Of a DNA stretch of 64,000 nt, positions 1 through 8,264 are shown piece after piece. The DNA is from Novosphingobium taihuense. Its GTDB lineage: Bacteria; Pseudomonadota; Alphaproteobacteria; Sphingomonadales; Sphingomonadaceae. The stretch lies in contig NZ_VLKJ01000009.1 in assembly GCF_007830315.1 (NCBI RefSeq), positions 62,001 to 126,000 of the forward strand. Direction: 5' to 3'. The notes beneath the pieces are model-generated. The model ran no database searches. It was not told where the DNA came from and saw only the letters and a list, made by a program, of their open reading frames with translations. Numbering within the stretch: the stretch's first letter is position 1; the number at the start of each line of letters is the position of its first letter. Both the position numbers and the translations under genes were made by a program.

Positions 1-2
1 TC

Positions 3-521
3 GTTCACTTTGTACAGACGCTCAGGCAGAATCCGGTCAACACGGTGACGTTGAACGACTGGGCGAGCATCGGCGGGCTCAAGGACCAGACCTATTACGA
101 AGGCCTGTTCGAGTTTGCCGAAGGTGAGTGCCTGTTGCTCGAAACCGACGTCCCCGAGCGCGTGCGGTACTGGCAGGTGCTGCTGGCGGACCAGCTCTTC
201 AACTCCATCGAGTGGGACAAGTGCCAGTCGAGCCTCAACGGCTTCCAGGCGCAGCGCTACCGCGACGGCAAGTTCCGGGCGGTGATCTGCAATGTCGACC
301 CCGGCGTGCCGAACTGGCTGGACACCGCGGGGCGGTTCAAGGGCGTTGTCCAGGGCCGGTGGTATCAGGCCAGTTCTGCCCCGCACCCCACCATCAAACG
401 GATCAAGCTCTCGGAACTGCGCGACCATCTTCCCACCGGAACGCCCGTTGTCGACGAGGCTACCCGCAAGGAGCGCCTGCTCGAACGCTTCCGTGGCGCC
501 CAGTTCCGCAAGAAGTGGTGA
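3..521 (+). CDS. C-terminal part of a DUF1214-like protein (5' end outside window)
   Basis: The reading frame is open from the first bases of the window and ends at TGA 519-521, so the gene starts upstream; the GTG at 45 is merely an internal candidate. The visible part, about 172 residues, contains a PGVPNWLDTAGR segment followed by a Gly/Arg/Trp stretch, which resembles the conserved end of DUF1214-type proteins common in sphingomonads. The tail is basic (ends FRKKW). No catalytic motif is visible and I assign no reaction. It lies 67 bases before the P450 gene on the same strand and could share its transcript. Family assignment is from memory of the motif only and is moderate. Confidence 0.55.
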   Translation, partial: VHFVQTLRQNPVNTVTLNDWASIGGLKDQTYYEGLFEFAEGECLLLETDVPERVRYWQVLLADQLFNSIEWDKCQSSLNGFQAQRYRDGKFRAVICNVDPGVPNWLDTAGRFKGVVQGRWYQASSAPHPTIKRIKLSELRDHLPTGTPVVDEATRKERLLERFRGAQFRKKW

Positions 522-588
522 GTTGCAGGCGTTCTGGAACAGCAGGTCTGCAAGTCTAGTGGTTCGGATACGCGAAAGGGTTTCTGTC

Positions 589-1806
589 ATGAGCGCAACC
601 GTTGAACTGCCTGTCGTCGAAAAGCCTGCGCACGTTCCGGCGTCGCTGGTCCACGACTTCGATCTCTACGTCGGCCCCGGCGAAGCGGGGCGCTCCTACC
701 CCGATATCCACGCAGAATGGCGGGCGTGGCAGGATCGTCACCCCGCCATCTTCTGGACACCACGCAACGGGGGACACTGGGTCCTGACGCGCTGGAACGG
801 GATTCGAAAGGTAGCGCTTGATCCAGCACGCTTTTCGAGCCGCGACATCTTCGTCCCACAAGGAACCGCTCCGTTTCTCATACCGACCAACGCCGACGCG
901 CCGCTACATTCCAAGTATCGCCGACTGATGGAGCCGTTCTTTTCACCGGCAGCGCTAAGGCGTGTGACCGAAGAAGCACGGGCAGCAGCAATCGCGATCA
1001 TCGAGGAGATAAAGCCCAGAGGCCGCTGCGAGTTCATGGCTGACTTCGCTTCCAGAATGCCGGTCGTCGCATTCATGGTATTGGTGAATCTCCCTCGCGA
1101 AGATCTCGATTATCTTCTTGGAATTGCTGGAAAGCTTAGCCCAGATGATCCCGATCAGCAGGCGGCTTGGGCCAGCCTCGGAAACTACGTGCGCACGCAG
1201 ATCGAGCTGCGCCGGACAAATCCTCAGGACGATTTCATCAGTTCCCTGCTCAAGGCTGAAGTCATGGGCAGGAAGATGAGCGACGAGGAGATCTTCAGCC
1301 TCGCTCTGCTGACAATCTCCGGTGGGCTCGACACGGTCGCAATCTCGATCGGTTTTGCCGCAGCGCATCTCGCCCGCCACCCTGCGCACCGGCGGGAACT
1401 GATCGAACATCCCGAGCGCATCGACAATGCCATCAACGAGATGCTGCGCCGTTACGGGGTCAGCAACATCGCGCGGGTTGCAGTCGACGATGTCGAGCTG
1501 GACGGTGTCGCGATAAAGGCCGGCGAATCCGTGATGTTGATGTATCCGCTGGCCGGACTGGACGACAGTGTCACGCCCGACCCGCTGACCGTCGACTTCC
1601 AGCGAAAGGCTCCGCAGCATCTGGTTTTCGGCATCGGACCGCACACTTGCGTGGGAAACCGACTTGGCAAGCGAGAGATAGGCCTGTTCATCGAAGAGTG
1701 GCTGGCGAGGATACCCGACTTCTCGATCGAGCCTGATACCGAGCCCAAGGCCAGGTGCGGCATTGGCAACAGCCTCAAAGAGTTATGCCTTGTCTGGCCG
1801 GTCTGA
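589..1806 (+). CDS. Cytochrome P450, CYP101 (P450cam)-like
   Basis: A 405-residue soluble P450 monooxygenase. The start ATG 589 follows an AAGGG at about 7 bases; an upstream open frame exists but begins inside the preceding gene. The I-helix oxygen-activation motif is GGLDTV (residues 245-250), the same as in P450cam; the K-helix has ExxR (E284-R287); the heme loop is FGIGPHTCVG with Cys354 as the iron ligand. The N-terminal region (VHDFDLY, later NGGHWVLTRW) also matches the CYP101 pattern. Members of that family in Novosphingobium hydroxylate terpenoids and norisoprenoids. No ferredoxin or ferredoxin reductase is encoded in this window, so its electron donors must lie elsewhere. Its position at the head of an acyl-CoA cluster suggests that it oxidises the substrate before CoA activation. 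Confidence 0.93.
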   Translation: MSATVELPVVEKPAHVPASLVHDFDLYVGPGEAGRSYPDIHAEWRAWQDRHPAIFWTPRNGGHWVLTRWNGIRKVALDPARFSSRDIFVPQGTAPFLIPTNADAPLHSKYRRLMEPFFSPAALRRVTEEARAAAIAIIEEIKPRGRCEFMADFASRMPVVAFMVLVNLPREDLDYLLGIAGKLSPDDPDQQAAWASLGNYVRTQIELRRTNPQDDFISSLLKAEVMGRKMSDEEIFSLALLTISGGLDTVAISIGFAAAHLARHPAHRRELIEHPERIDNAINEMLRRYGVSNIARVAVDDVELDGVAIKAGESVMLMYPLAGLDDSVTPDPLTVDFQRKAPQHLVFGIGPHTCVGNRLGKREIGLFIEEWLARIPDFSIEPDTEPKARCGIGNSLKELCLVWPV

Positions 1807-1841
1807 GCTGGTTGGACGGGTTCAAGGTCGGCGTGCCTTGT

Positions 1842-1859
1842 GCAGCGGCGCGCCGCTGC
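1842..1859. promoter_or_regulatory. Perfect 18-bp GC palindrome downstream of the P450 gene
   Basis: GCAGCGGCGCGCCGCTGC is identical to its reverse complement. It lies 36 bases after the P450 stop and about 200 bases before the TetR gene. It could form a hairpin at the 3' end of the P450 transcript (no T-run follows) or bind a dimeric protein. Nothing else is recognisable in the 256-base gap apart from an AT-rich stretch just upstream of the TetR gene. Confidence 0.35.
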
Positions 1860-2062
1860 GCAGCGCGTCGACCCGCCATGCGCCAAACGGGACGGCACCA
1901 TAAGAGCCGCGCCGGTTTGGAAGGGGTTCGCGGAACCTAGATCTGCGGCCCAGCCTGCCGTCGCCCATTGCCTGCCGAATTGACGGACTGACAAAAATTG
2001 TAATCGTGTTAGTTCGCAGATGGGGCCTGCGCCCGGCAGGATGGTACGGAGTTGTTCGGACA

Positions 2063-2608
2063 ATGGCGGCAGAGGACAAACGAGAGCGGGTAATTGCGGC
2101 AGCAGCCGACCAGTTCATGCGCCATGGGTTCACGCGGACGACCATGGGCCAGATCGCGCAGGCGGCCGATATCTCTCGACCGGCGCTCTATCTTCTGTTC
2201 CCCGGAAAGGAACCGGTGTTTGAGGCCAGCGTTCGCGATCTCAATCGCATCAGGATGGCAGAGATCGAAGCCGCGCTCAGCACCTGCACGTCGCTGCGGG
2301 ACCAGCTGTTGACTGCGTGCCGCCTGTGGCTGGTCCAGGTATTCGAACTCAAGTGCAACACGCCCGACGCGCGTGACATGGATGATCTTGCCTTTCCCGT
2401 CGTGGTCGAAGTCTATCGTGCGCTGCAGGAGCGGATTGCGAAGATTATCGAGGAGGGCGCAAAGCACTTGCCCGCATCGCCGCAAGATCTGGCTCGAGGA
2501 TTGGTCTTTGCGGTGCGCGGGCTTGGTACGGCGGCGCGCGATCCCGCAGAAATGCTCGCGATGACCGAACTCGAGGTCGAGTTATTCTGCCGAGCAGTTG
2601 GCTGCTGA
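2063..2608 (+). CDS. TetR/AcrR-family transcriptional regulator
   Basis: A 181-residue regulator. ATG 2063 is preferred because the residues before it (from 2006) are not regulator-like and the TetR core begins almost at once. The helix-turn-helix spans roughly residues 20-55 (FTRTTMGQIAQAADISRPALYLLF), a classic TetR pattern with FPGKEP following. The C-terminal ligand domain is mostly helical and not diagnostic. An AT-rich stretch at 1990-2010 upstream may hold its promoter. It converges on the tyrosine-phosphatase-like gene with 3 bases between stops. It is a candidate local repressor of the P450 or the ligase operon, but the target cannot be read from the sequence. Confidence 0.9.
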   Translation: MAAEDKRERVIAAAADQFMRHGFTRTTMGQIAQAADISRPALYLLFPGKEPVFEASVRDLNRIRMAEIEAALSTCTSLRDQLLTACRLWLVQVFELKCNTPDARDMDDLAFPVVVEVYRALQERIAKIIEEGAKHLPASPQDLARGLVFAVRGLGTAARDPAEMLAMTELEVELFCRAVGC

Positions 2609-2611
2609 CGC

Positions 2612-3397
2612 TCAGCCTTCGAGCATTCGCGCTCGCAGTCCCCGTAGCGCGACCTCGTCGAGATCGTGCCGTTCGAGCAGGTAGCCCTCCATCGAGCCGT
2701 GGCGTGTGACCAGTTCGTGGCGCATGGCCGCGATGTTTTCAGGATGCGAACCCATCATCGCTCGCATCACTTCCGGGTGGACATCGAGCATGTATGCGAA
2801 CGGTCCATCGCTATCATAGTGGAACAGCGCCTGGCCCGGATCCTGCACGACTTCGGTATAGGCATAGTCATGACTTATGACTTCGGTCGAAACGCCAAGC
2901 GCGGCCAGGACGATTGCAGCCACTACCCCCGTTCGATCCTTGCCTGCGGTGCAGTTGATCAGCACCGGAGTCATGCCTTCAAGCAGGAATTGGAGCGTTG
3001 CGTTGATAGCAGCGTGCTGCTCATCGGGTAGCTGGCGATAATTGCTCCGCATGCGCTCACGCATATCATCAGCCGTAGTTGCGCAGTCCTTGAGCATCGC
3101 GACAATGTCGCCGCGACTGAGTGCGTAGTCACAGGCCCAGTAATGCGCTTTTCCCAAGGCTCGTGCGGGGTAGGGGAGGTGTTCACGCTCTTCGGTGGTG
3201 CGCAAATCGACGATGGCACCGATGCCGAGCGCCGCGAATTCAGCGATGCCCGTTTCACACAGATCACCGGGGTGGCCGGCGCGATAGGCAAGGCCGTATC
3301 GCACCGTCCGACCGTCCTCAGTCGGATAACCCCCCAGATCGCGGAAGTTGCGGGCACCGCGGACCGCAATCATCCGTGGTTGCGAATAGCTGATCAC
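2612..3397 (-). CDS. Tyrosine/serine protein phosphatase-like protein
   Basis: About 261 residues counted from GTG 3397, which follows the upstream gene's stop by one base; ATG 3373 is the alternative, and a longer frame from 3448 would overlap the upstream gene by 50 bases. The N-terminal ARNFRDLGGYPT and the P-loop CTAGKDRTG (Cys149, Arg155) place it in the bacterial tyrosine phosphatase family (Y_phosphatase3-like). The residue before the catalytic Cys is Asn rather than the usual His. It is probably translated together with the phosphotransferase just upstream. Members are frequent in sphingomonad catabolic clusters, where their substrate is unknown; a small phosphorylated metabolite is as plausible as a protein. 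Confidence 0.85.
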   Translation of the reverse strand: MISYSQPRMIAVRGARNFRDLGGYPTEDGRTVRYGLAYRAGHPGDLCETGIAEFAALGIGAIVDLRTTEEREHLPYPARALGKAHYWACDYALSRGDIVAMLKDCATTADDMRERMRSNYRQLPDEQHAAINATLQFLLEGMTPVLINCTAGKDRTGVVAAIVLAALGVSTEVISHDYAYTEVVQDPGQALFHYDSDGPFAYMLDVHPEVMRAMMGSHPENIAAMRHELVTRHGSMEGYLLERHDLDEVALRGLRARMLEG

Positions 3398-3398
3398 G

Positions 3399-4463
3399 TC
3401 AGACGCCCAGTGCCCCGAAGGTATCAAGATCCATGACCGCCGCGCCAAAACAGTCGCCCTCCGCTGTCACGATGTCGAGCGGTTGCATTTCTTCTGGCGT
3501 GAACGGCCACATGAACCCATGCATCGCGTGGCGACGATAAGCGGCCCATGCGTCCTCGAAAGAGGGTGGGTTCGCAACGCCGTAGGCAGACAGCGCTGCA
3601 AGATAACCAGCGAGCAGATCCTTTTCGGCGTGGCGCCTGTCTTCCACCTTGAGATTGCCGATTGTCGAATAGGCGACATCGTGCATGTAAGGACCTTCCT
3701 GCCACGATTGCCAATCGAGATAGCCGGGCGTGCCGTCAGGTTCGAAGAACATGTTACCGAGATGTGCGTCGGCGTGGCTGAACACCTGCGGCACTTCGCA
3801 TCCTCGCGCCCACTGCGTGCGCAGCCCTGCCATGACCCGCTCACGATCGCGGTACGGGCCAACATAGGCGGCGCAGCGGCGATCGTTGATACAGGCGTCA
3901 AAATAGTCCGGACGCAGCATCTGCATGACGATGTCGCCGTCTGCCTCCCAAGCTTTCGAGAAGTTCTTGAGAGACTTCAGTTCGGGCGATTCCCACCATT
4001 TGGCATGCATCTTGGCCAGAAGGTCGAGCGCCTGTGCCTGTTGGTCAATCGAGATCAGGCTTGTGGCCCTGCCGAATGTGGCATTACGGGCGGCGAGGTC
4101 CTCGAGCAGGACCAGCCCTTGAACACCATCTTCCCAACCCGACCAGTAGGCCTTGGGAAGATTGATCTCAAGTTCGCGCGCCCAGGTGCCGAAGAAACGG
4201 GCTTCGTTCACGAACGAATTGTCGTACGAGTAGTCGTGCCGGATGAAACCTCCCTTGATCCACATCGTAGGCGGCAGACGGTGACTGTGGCCAGCGGCGT
4301 TGTAGGTGAGCAGCAGCCGGACTTTCGTCGCAGTGCCCGAAATCACCGTGCCGACATGGGCTTCTGTCACTACGGTCCCCGGATAATCGCGGGACAGTAC
4401 CTCTGTCAGCCAATCTGCAGTCAGTTCCTCGACAAGCTGCGGCAGCCTTGATTTTATCTGCAT
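3399..4463 (-). CDS. APH-fold phosphotransferase (aminoglycoside phosphotransferase/CHK-like)
   Basis: A 354-residue kinase-fold protein. ATG 4463 is chosen because AGAGGAACG lies about 8 bases upstream; an extension to 4571 would run into the ligase gene. Visible motifs are a likely ATP lysine (WIKGG, K70), the catalytic loop HADAHLGN (Asp232, Asn237) and the metal Asp in LDW (Asp250). This is the APH/choline-kinase-like fold. It starts 20 bases after the CoA-ligase stop and is followed at once by the phosphatase-like gene, so ligase, kinase and phosphatase form one operon. In the lva (levulinate) pathway of Pseudomonas putida an APH-type kinase phosphorylates a 4-hydroxyacyl-CoA; an analogous role here is inference. 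Confidence 0.87.
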   Translation of the reverse strand: MQIKSRLPQLVEELTADWLTEVLSRDYPGTVVTEAHVGTVISGTATKVRLLLTYNAAGHSHRLPPTMWIKGGFIRHDYSYDNSFVNEARFFGTWARELEINLPKAYWSGWEDGVQGLVLLEDLAARNATFGRATSLISIDQQAQALDLLAKMHAKWWESPELKSLKNFSKAWEADGDIVMQMLRPDYFDACINDRRCAAYVGPYRDRERVMAGLRTQWARGCEVPQVFSHADAHLGNMFFEPDGTPGYLDWQSWQEGPYMHDVAYSTIGNLKVEDRRHAEKDLLAGYLAALSAYGVANPPSFEDAWAAYRRHAMHGFMWPFTPEEMQPLDIVTAEGDCFGAAVMDLDTFGALGV

Positions 4464-4483
4464 CGTTATCGTTCCTCTTCCCG

Positions 4484-6094
4484 TCAGTTTGTCGGCGCTA
4501 CCAGTTCGCGCAATTTTGGCTTGACCACTTTGCCCATCGCATTGCGCGGGAATTCCTCGAAGAACCGCCATTCATCGGGGATCTTGTACCGTGTGAGATG
4601 TTCGGCGCAGAGTGCGCGCAGTTCGTCTCGCAAGGCGTCGGCGTCGATGCCGGGCCGTGCGGGCAGTACGCAGGCTACGGTCAACATGCCCATCCTGAGA
4701 TCAGGCCGACCGACCACGGCGCAGTCGGCCACGTCATCGTGCCGATGGAGAATGCGCTCGATCTCGGCAGGATATACGTTCGAGCCGCCACGCAGGATCA
4801 GTTCGGAACTGCGGTCTGCGATCGTCAGCCATCCTTCGTCATTGAGCCGGCCATGGTCTCCCGAGTGGACCACCCCGCCGCGAAGCAGCGCTGCAGTGCG
4901 CTCGGGCTCGCGCCAGTATCCCAGCGGAGGTGTATAGACTCCAGCCCATGGACCTTCGGAGACGGGACCAAAGCAGACCTCGCCGGTCTCACCGATGGGA
5001 AGGACCAGGCCATCTTCGCTACGGATTGTTACGTCCATGTGCGGCACAGCCAACCCGCTGGCACCGTCTGGCGTGACCTGATCGCCCGATATCGCCACGA
5101 CCGTGGGTGCTTCGGTAAGCCCGTAGCTGGTGCCGATGTGAAATCCGTAACGCTTGAAGAAGGCCTCGCGGATGACCTGCGGCAATGGTGCGCCGCCTGC
5201 CCCGAGCGACAGCCCCGGTGGCAGGTCGAGCCCGGCCTGGAGAAGATCGTAGACCATCGTCGGCACGAATGCGATCTGGCCGATCTGCTCTGCGTGAAGC
5301 CATTCGACCAATGGCGCGACTTTCGTGGATGGACCGAACTTGAACGGTCGGATCGCGAAGAAGGCCGATATCGGGCCGAGGATCATGACGTTGGTGATGG
5401 TCAGAGGCAGAGCCGCGCCGCGTGAAGCATCGGGCGAAAGGATGCCGTGGGCGAACGTGGCGGCCGGAACGACCACCATGTTGTGCTGGCTGTGGACCAC
5501 CCCTTTCGGGACTCCGGTGGTCCCGCTCGTGTACATGATAGCGGCAGGGGCATATGGATCGACCGGCGGCCGTGACGCGCGGGCTTGCGATTCCATGGTC
5601 CTTGCCGCGTGCCAGCCGCCGTCCCGAGCAGGCTCGTCGATCACCCATACATGCGCCAGGGCGGACAGCTCGCCGCGCAGGCTGTCGATCTGTTCTGCGA
5701 TGCTCGCATCGGCCAGCAGCAGTTTTGCACCACTGTGATCGAGAATGTAGCGCTTGTCGCCCGCAGGGAGGATCTTGTTGATCCCCACCCACACCGCTCC
5801 CAGGCGCATCGCCGCGAAGAAGGCGATGACGAGATCGCAGGTGTTGCCGAGCGAGGCAGCGATTCGGTCTCCGGGTTTGAGGCCGGCTTGCTCGAACAGC
5901 GTGGTCACAGACTCGACCGCGGACCCGACCTGGGCAAAGGTCATTCGCTGCGAGGCCTCGACCAGCGCTTCTGCATCTGGTGCGCTGGCAATCGCCCGGT
6001 CGAGGATTTCCGCCACGTCTCGAGGGCTGTTGGGGGGATCGATCCGCGCTGGCGGCGGCTGGAGCCCATACGTGGCGAAGTCCTCGTCCTTCAT
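4484..6094 (-). CDS. Acyl-CoA synthetase (AMP-forming, class I adenylate-forming)
   Basis: A 536-residue ligase; ATG 6094 is chosen over a TTG at 6109 that sits directly against an AGAGGA. The P-loop-like A3 motif MYTSGTTGVPKG lies near residue 190, the A5 motif GTSYGLTEAP near 320, the A8 motif SGDHGRL(N)DEGW near 420, and a C-terminal lysine in NAMGKVVKPKL near 525. It activates a carboxylic acid with ATP and CoA, the entry step for the acyl-CoA enzymes around it. It is the first gene of a minus-strand operon with the phosphotransferase and phosphatase-like genes, and it diverges from an enoyl-CoA hydratase gene across an AT-rich 124-base promoter region. The acid is unknown. Confidence 0.93.
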   Translation of the reverse strand: MKDEDFATYGLQPPPARIDPPNSPRDVAEILDRAIASAPDAEALVEASQRMTFAQVGSAVESVTTLFEQAGLKPGDRIAASLGNTCDLVIAFFAAMRLGAVWVGINKILPAGDKRYILDHSGAKLLLADASIAEQIDSLRGELSALAHVWVIDEPARDGGWHAARTMESQARASRPPVDPYAPAAIMYTSGTTGVPKGVVHSQHNMVVVPAATFAHGILSPDASRGAALPLTITNVMILGPISAFFAIRPFKFGPSTKVAPLVEWLHAEQIGQIAFVPTMVYDLLQAGLDLPPGLSLGAGGAPLPQVIREAFFKRYGFHIGTSYGLTEAPTVVAISGDQVTPDGASGLAVPHMDVTIRSEDGLVLPIGETGEVCFGPVSEGPWAGVYTPPLGYWREPERTAALLRGGVVHSGDHGRLNDEGWLTIADRSSELILRGGSNVYPAEIERILHRHDDVADCAVVGRPDLRMGMLTVACVLPARPGIDADALRDELRALCAEHLTRYKIPDEWRFFEEFPRNAMGKVVKPKLRELVAPTN

Positions 6095-6151
6095 GCTCGC
6101 GCCGCCCAATCCTCTACCTGGCCCCGGACAATTCCGGCTGACATTTAAGCT

Positions 6152-6164
6152 TTATATGATTATG
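6152..6164 (+). promoter_or_regulatory. AT-rich shared motif in the ligase / enoyl-CoA hydratase divergent promoter
   Basis: TTATATGATTATG lies in the 124-base region between two divergent genes. The last 11 bases recur exactly at 25060-25070 before a flavoprotein gene, and related sites (TTATACGATTG) stand before the SDR at 8265 and the dehydratase at 18410. It may be a common operator or a promoter -10 region. Confidence 0.4.
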
Positions 6165-6218
6165 ATGTTATTCGGCAAGTGCCTCGTGCCAAGGGTCACT
6201 GCAACAGGGAGGGATGGG

Positions 6219-6983
6219 GTGAGCGATCTGGTGTTGCGCAATGACGCGGGCGGCGTTGCCACCCTCGTGCTCAATCGTCCTGAAAAACGCAATGCAATCA
6301 ATCGCGAGCTCTTTCGGGCCCTGCGAGGCCATGTCGTCGCGCTGCAATCTGATTCATCGGTCCGGCTGGTCGTCATCAGGGGAGAGGGCGATCATTTCTG
6401 CGCGGGCCACGGTCTTGGCGAAAAGCCCCATGCCGATGCACTGGGCTGGCTGCGCAAGGAAGTCCACACGCTCGAACTGCTCTCGAAGCTGAGGCAGCCG
6501 GTGATCGCCGCGGTGCGCGGAACCTGCTTTACCGGCGGGCTGGAACTGGCTCTGGCGGCGGATTTCATCATCTGCGATGAAACCGCCCGCTTTGCCGATA
6601 CCCATGGCAAATGGGGTCTCGTGCCGGGTTGGGGCATGTCGCAGCGCCTGCCGCGCCGCGTCGGCTCGGCGCGCGCGATCGAGATGATGGTTACGTGTCG
6701 TCCGGTCACCGGGGTCGATGCCGAGCGTGCCGGCCTCGCGAACCTGTGTGTTGTCGACGGGGCACTCGATGCTGCGCTGGCCGACTACGCAGAAGCGATC
6801 CTGGCGATCAGTCCGCATTCGAACGCCGAAAACAAGCGGCTGGTGTACGACACGGACGGGATGCGGCTGGCGCAGGGAATCGATCATGAGGTTATGCGCA
6901 ACGCCGGGTTCGACCGCGATGCAGCCACTCGCCGGGCATCGTTTCCGGGGGCGGCGGTGGGGGGCGGACAGGAGGCTGGCTGA
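6219..6983 (+). CDS. Enoyl-CoA hydratase/isomerase family protein
   Basis: A 254-residue crotonase-fold protein starting at GTG 6219, preceded by AGGGAGG at a good distance; the frame extends upstream, but that part overlaps the divergent ligase gene. N-terminal LVLNRPEKRNAIN and the oxyanion-hole segments HFCAGHGLGE (near residue 65) and GTCFTGGLELALAADF (near residue 110) are typical. The HGKWGLVPGWGMSQRLPRRVG stretch corresponds to the region that carries the second catalytic acid in true hydratases; here the position is not clearly Glu, so isomerase, hydrolase or hydratase activity all remain possible. It acts on a CoA thioester in the cytoplasm and diverges from the CoA ligase. Confidence 0.9.
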   Translation: MSDLVLRNDAGGVATLVLNRPEKRNAINRELFRALRGHVVALQSDSSVRLVVIRGEGDHFCAGHGLGEKPHADALGWLRKEVHTLELLSKLRQPVIAAVRGTCFTGGLELALAADFIICDETARFADTHGKWGLVPGWGMSQRLPRRVGSARAIEMMVTCRPVTGVDAERAGLANLCVVDGALDAALADYAEAILAISPHSNAENKRLVYDTDGMRLAQGIDHEVMRNAGFDRDAATRRASFPGAAVGGGQEAG

Positions 6984-7106
6984 CATGCACGGCCGACCAC
7001 AAACTGTGCGGAGCGCTCGTACGGATCTTGTCCGATCTGCAGTCGCGAAGACGACGGTATCCGGCACAGAGCCCGGTCCATTCCATTTCGGATTACAGGA
7101 GTAGGC

Positions 7107-8147
7107 ATGCAAACTCGGTTTCTCGGGCGAAGTGGTCTGGAGGTCTCTGTTCTCGGCTTCGGCGCGATGACATTCGGTGACGGTCAAAGCAGTTTTGCCA
7201 CCATGGGAGGCACACGCGGAGAGGATGCGCGGCATCAGGTGGACATGTGCCTTGATGCCGGTGTCACGTTGTTCGACACCGCCGACGTCTACAGCGAGGG
7301 CCTCTCGGAAGAGATCTTGGGCGAGGCCCTGGGGACGCGCCGCAAGTATGTGGTCTTGGCAACCAAGGCCTTCGGCCGCATGGGCCGCAACGCGCATGAC
7401 ATGGGTCTTTCGCGCCGACACCTGATCGAGGCATGCGAAGCCAGTCTCAAGCGGTTGGGGACCGACTGGATCGACCTCTACCAGGTCCACAACTGGGATG
7501 GCCGCGTGCCGATCGAGGAAACGATGCGCGCCCTCGACGATCTCGTCACCGCAGGCAAGGTACGATATGTCGGATGCTCGAACTATGGCGGCTGGCACCT
7601 GATGAAGGCGCTTGCCGCAGCCGACAAGACGCATCAGGCCCGCTTCATTGGCCAGCAGATACAGTATTCGCTGATGGCCCGCGAGGCCGAGGACGAGCTT
7701 CTCCCCTGTGGAATCGATCAAGGAGTGGGGGCGCTGATCTGGAGCCCGCTCGCGCAAGGATTCCTGACCGGCAAGTTCCGCAAAGAGCGAAGCGAGCCTA
7801 CCCGGCTTGAGCAAGGCGGAGGCATACGTGCATACCAGACTCCGCGCGGGGACGCTGTCCTTGCCGCGATGGACACGATCGTCGCGGCGCGCTCCGGAGT
7901 GACCCATGGGCAAGTTGCGATCAACTGGCTGCTTCGTCGCACCGGCGTCAGTTCGGTACTCATAGGAGCGCGCGGCGCAGCGCAACTCGCCGAAAACCTC
8001 GCCGCGCAGCAATGGCAACTCAGTGACGCCGAGATGGAATTGCTTGACCGCGCGAGCCAGACGAGGCCGCGCTATCCTTATTCGCATCACCGGATCTACG
8101 GCGGCGAGCGCAACGAAACCCCGTTCCCGTATTACGCTCGTCGTTGA
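7107..8147 (+). CDS. Aldo/keto reductase
   Basis: A 346-residue NADPH-dependent (beta/alpha)8 oxidoreductase; CAGGAG precedes ATG 7107. The AKR catalytic tetrad is visible: Asp and Tyr in FDTADVYSEG (about residues 50-59), Lys in VLATKAFG (about 90) and His in YQVHNWDG (about 130). A cofactor region (GVSSVLIGARGAAQLAENL) lies near residue 290. It would reduce a ketone or aldehyde, or oxidise the alcohol. It is separated by 124 bases from the hydratase gene and followed by a small inverted repeat. A second, different AKR is encoded at 41834. Confidence 0.94.
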   Translation: MQTRFLGRSGLEVSVLGFGAMTFGDGQSSFATMGGTRGEDARHQVDMCLDAGVTLFDTADVYSEGLSEEILGEALGTRRKYVVLATKAFGRMGRNAHDMGLSRRHLIEACEASLKRLGTDWIDLYQVHNWDGRVPIEETMRALDDLVTAGKVRYVGCSNYGGWHLMKALAAADKTHQARFIGQQIQYSLMAREAEDELLPCGIDQGVGALIWSPLAQGFLTGKFRKERSEPTRLEQGGGIRAYQTPRGDAVLAAMDTIVAARSGVTHGQVAINWLLRRTGVSSVLIGARGAAQLAENLAAQQWQLSDAEMELLDRASQTRPRYPYSHHRIYGGERNETPFPYYARR

Positions 8148-8151
8148 TAAC

Positions 8152-8167
8152 GAACCTAAATGTAGGT
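8152..8167. promoter_or_regulatory. Inverted repeat AACCTA-N4-TAGGTT
   Basis: Two exact 6-base arms with a 4-base spacer directly follow the aldo/keto reductase stop and lie about 100 bases before the SDR start. There is no T-run, so an operator for a TetR-type dimer is more likely than a terminator. No second copy was noticed. Confidence 0.35.
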
Positions 8168-8211
8168 TTGCATGATTGGGCTCGGCCACGAGCAATAGCG
8201 AGCGAGCGCTG

Positions 8212-8224
8212 GACAATCGTATAA
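8212..8224 (-). promoter_or_regulatory. AT-rich shared motif upstream of the SDR gene
   Basis: Read on the minus strand this is TTATACGATTGTC. Eleven bases (TTATACGATTG) are identical to the site at 18386 before the dehydratase gene and similar to the site at 6152. It lies 40 bases before the SDR start, within promoter distance. Confidence 0.4.
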
Positions 8225-8264
8225 ATTAATAATACCAAAAACTTTCAGAATTGAGGAGGTGGAG

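Noticed and set aside
955..1644. Long minus-strand open frame opposite the P450 gene
   Set aside because: It is antisense to a complete P450 with all motifs; the product has no family features. It is typical GC-rich shadow coding.
2006..2062. N-terminal extension of the TetR gene
   Set aside because: The extra residues do not resemble TetR and ATG 2063 places the helix-turn-helix at the usual distance.
6354..8216. 620-codon minus-strand frame across the hydratase and aldo/keto reductase genes
   Set aside because: Both plus-strand genes have full catalytic motifs and ribosome-binding sites; the antisense product has no recognisable domain.
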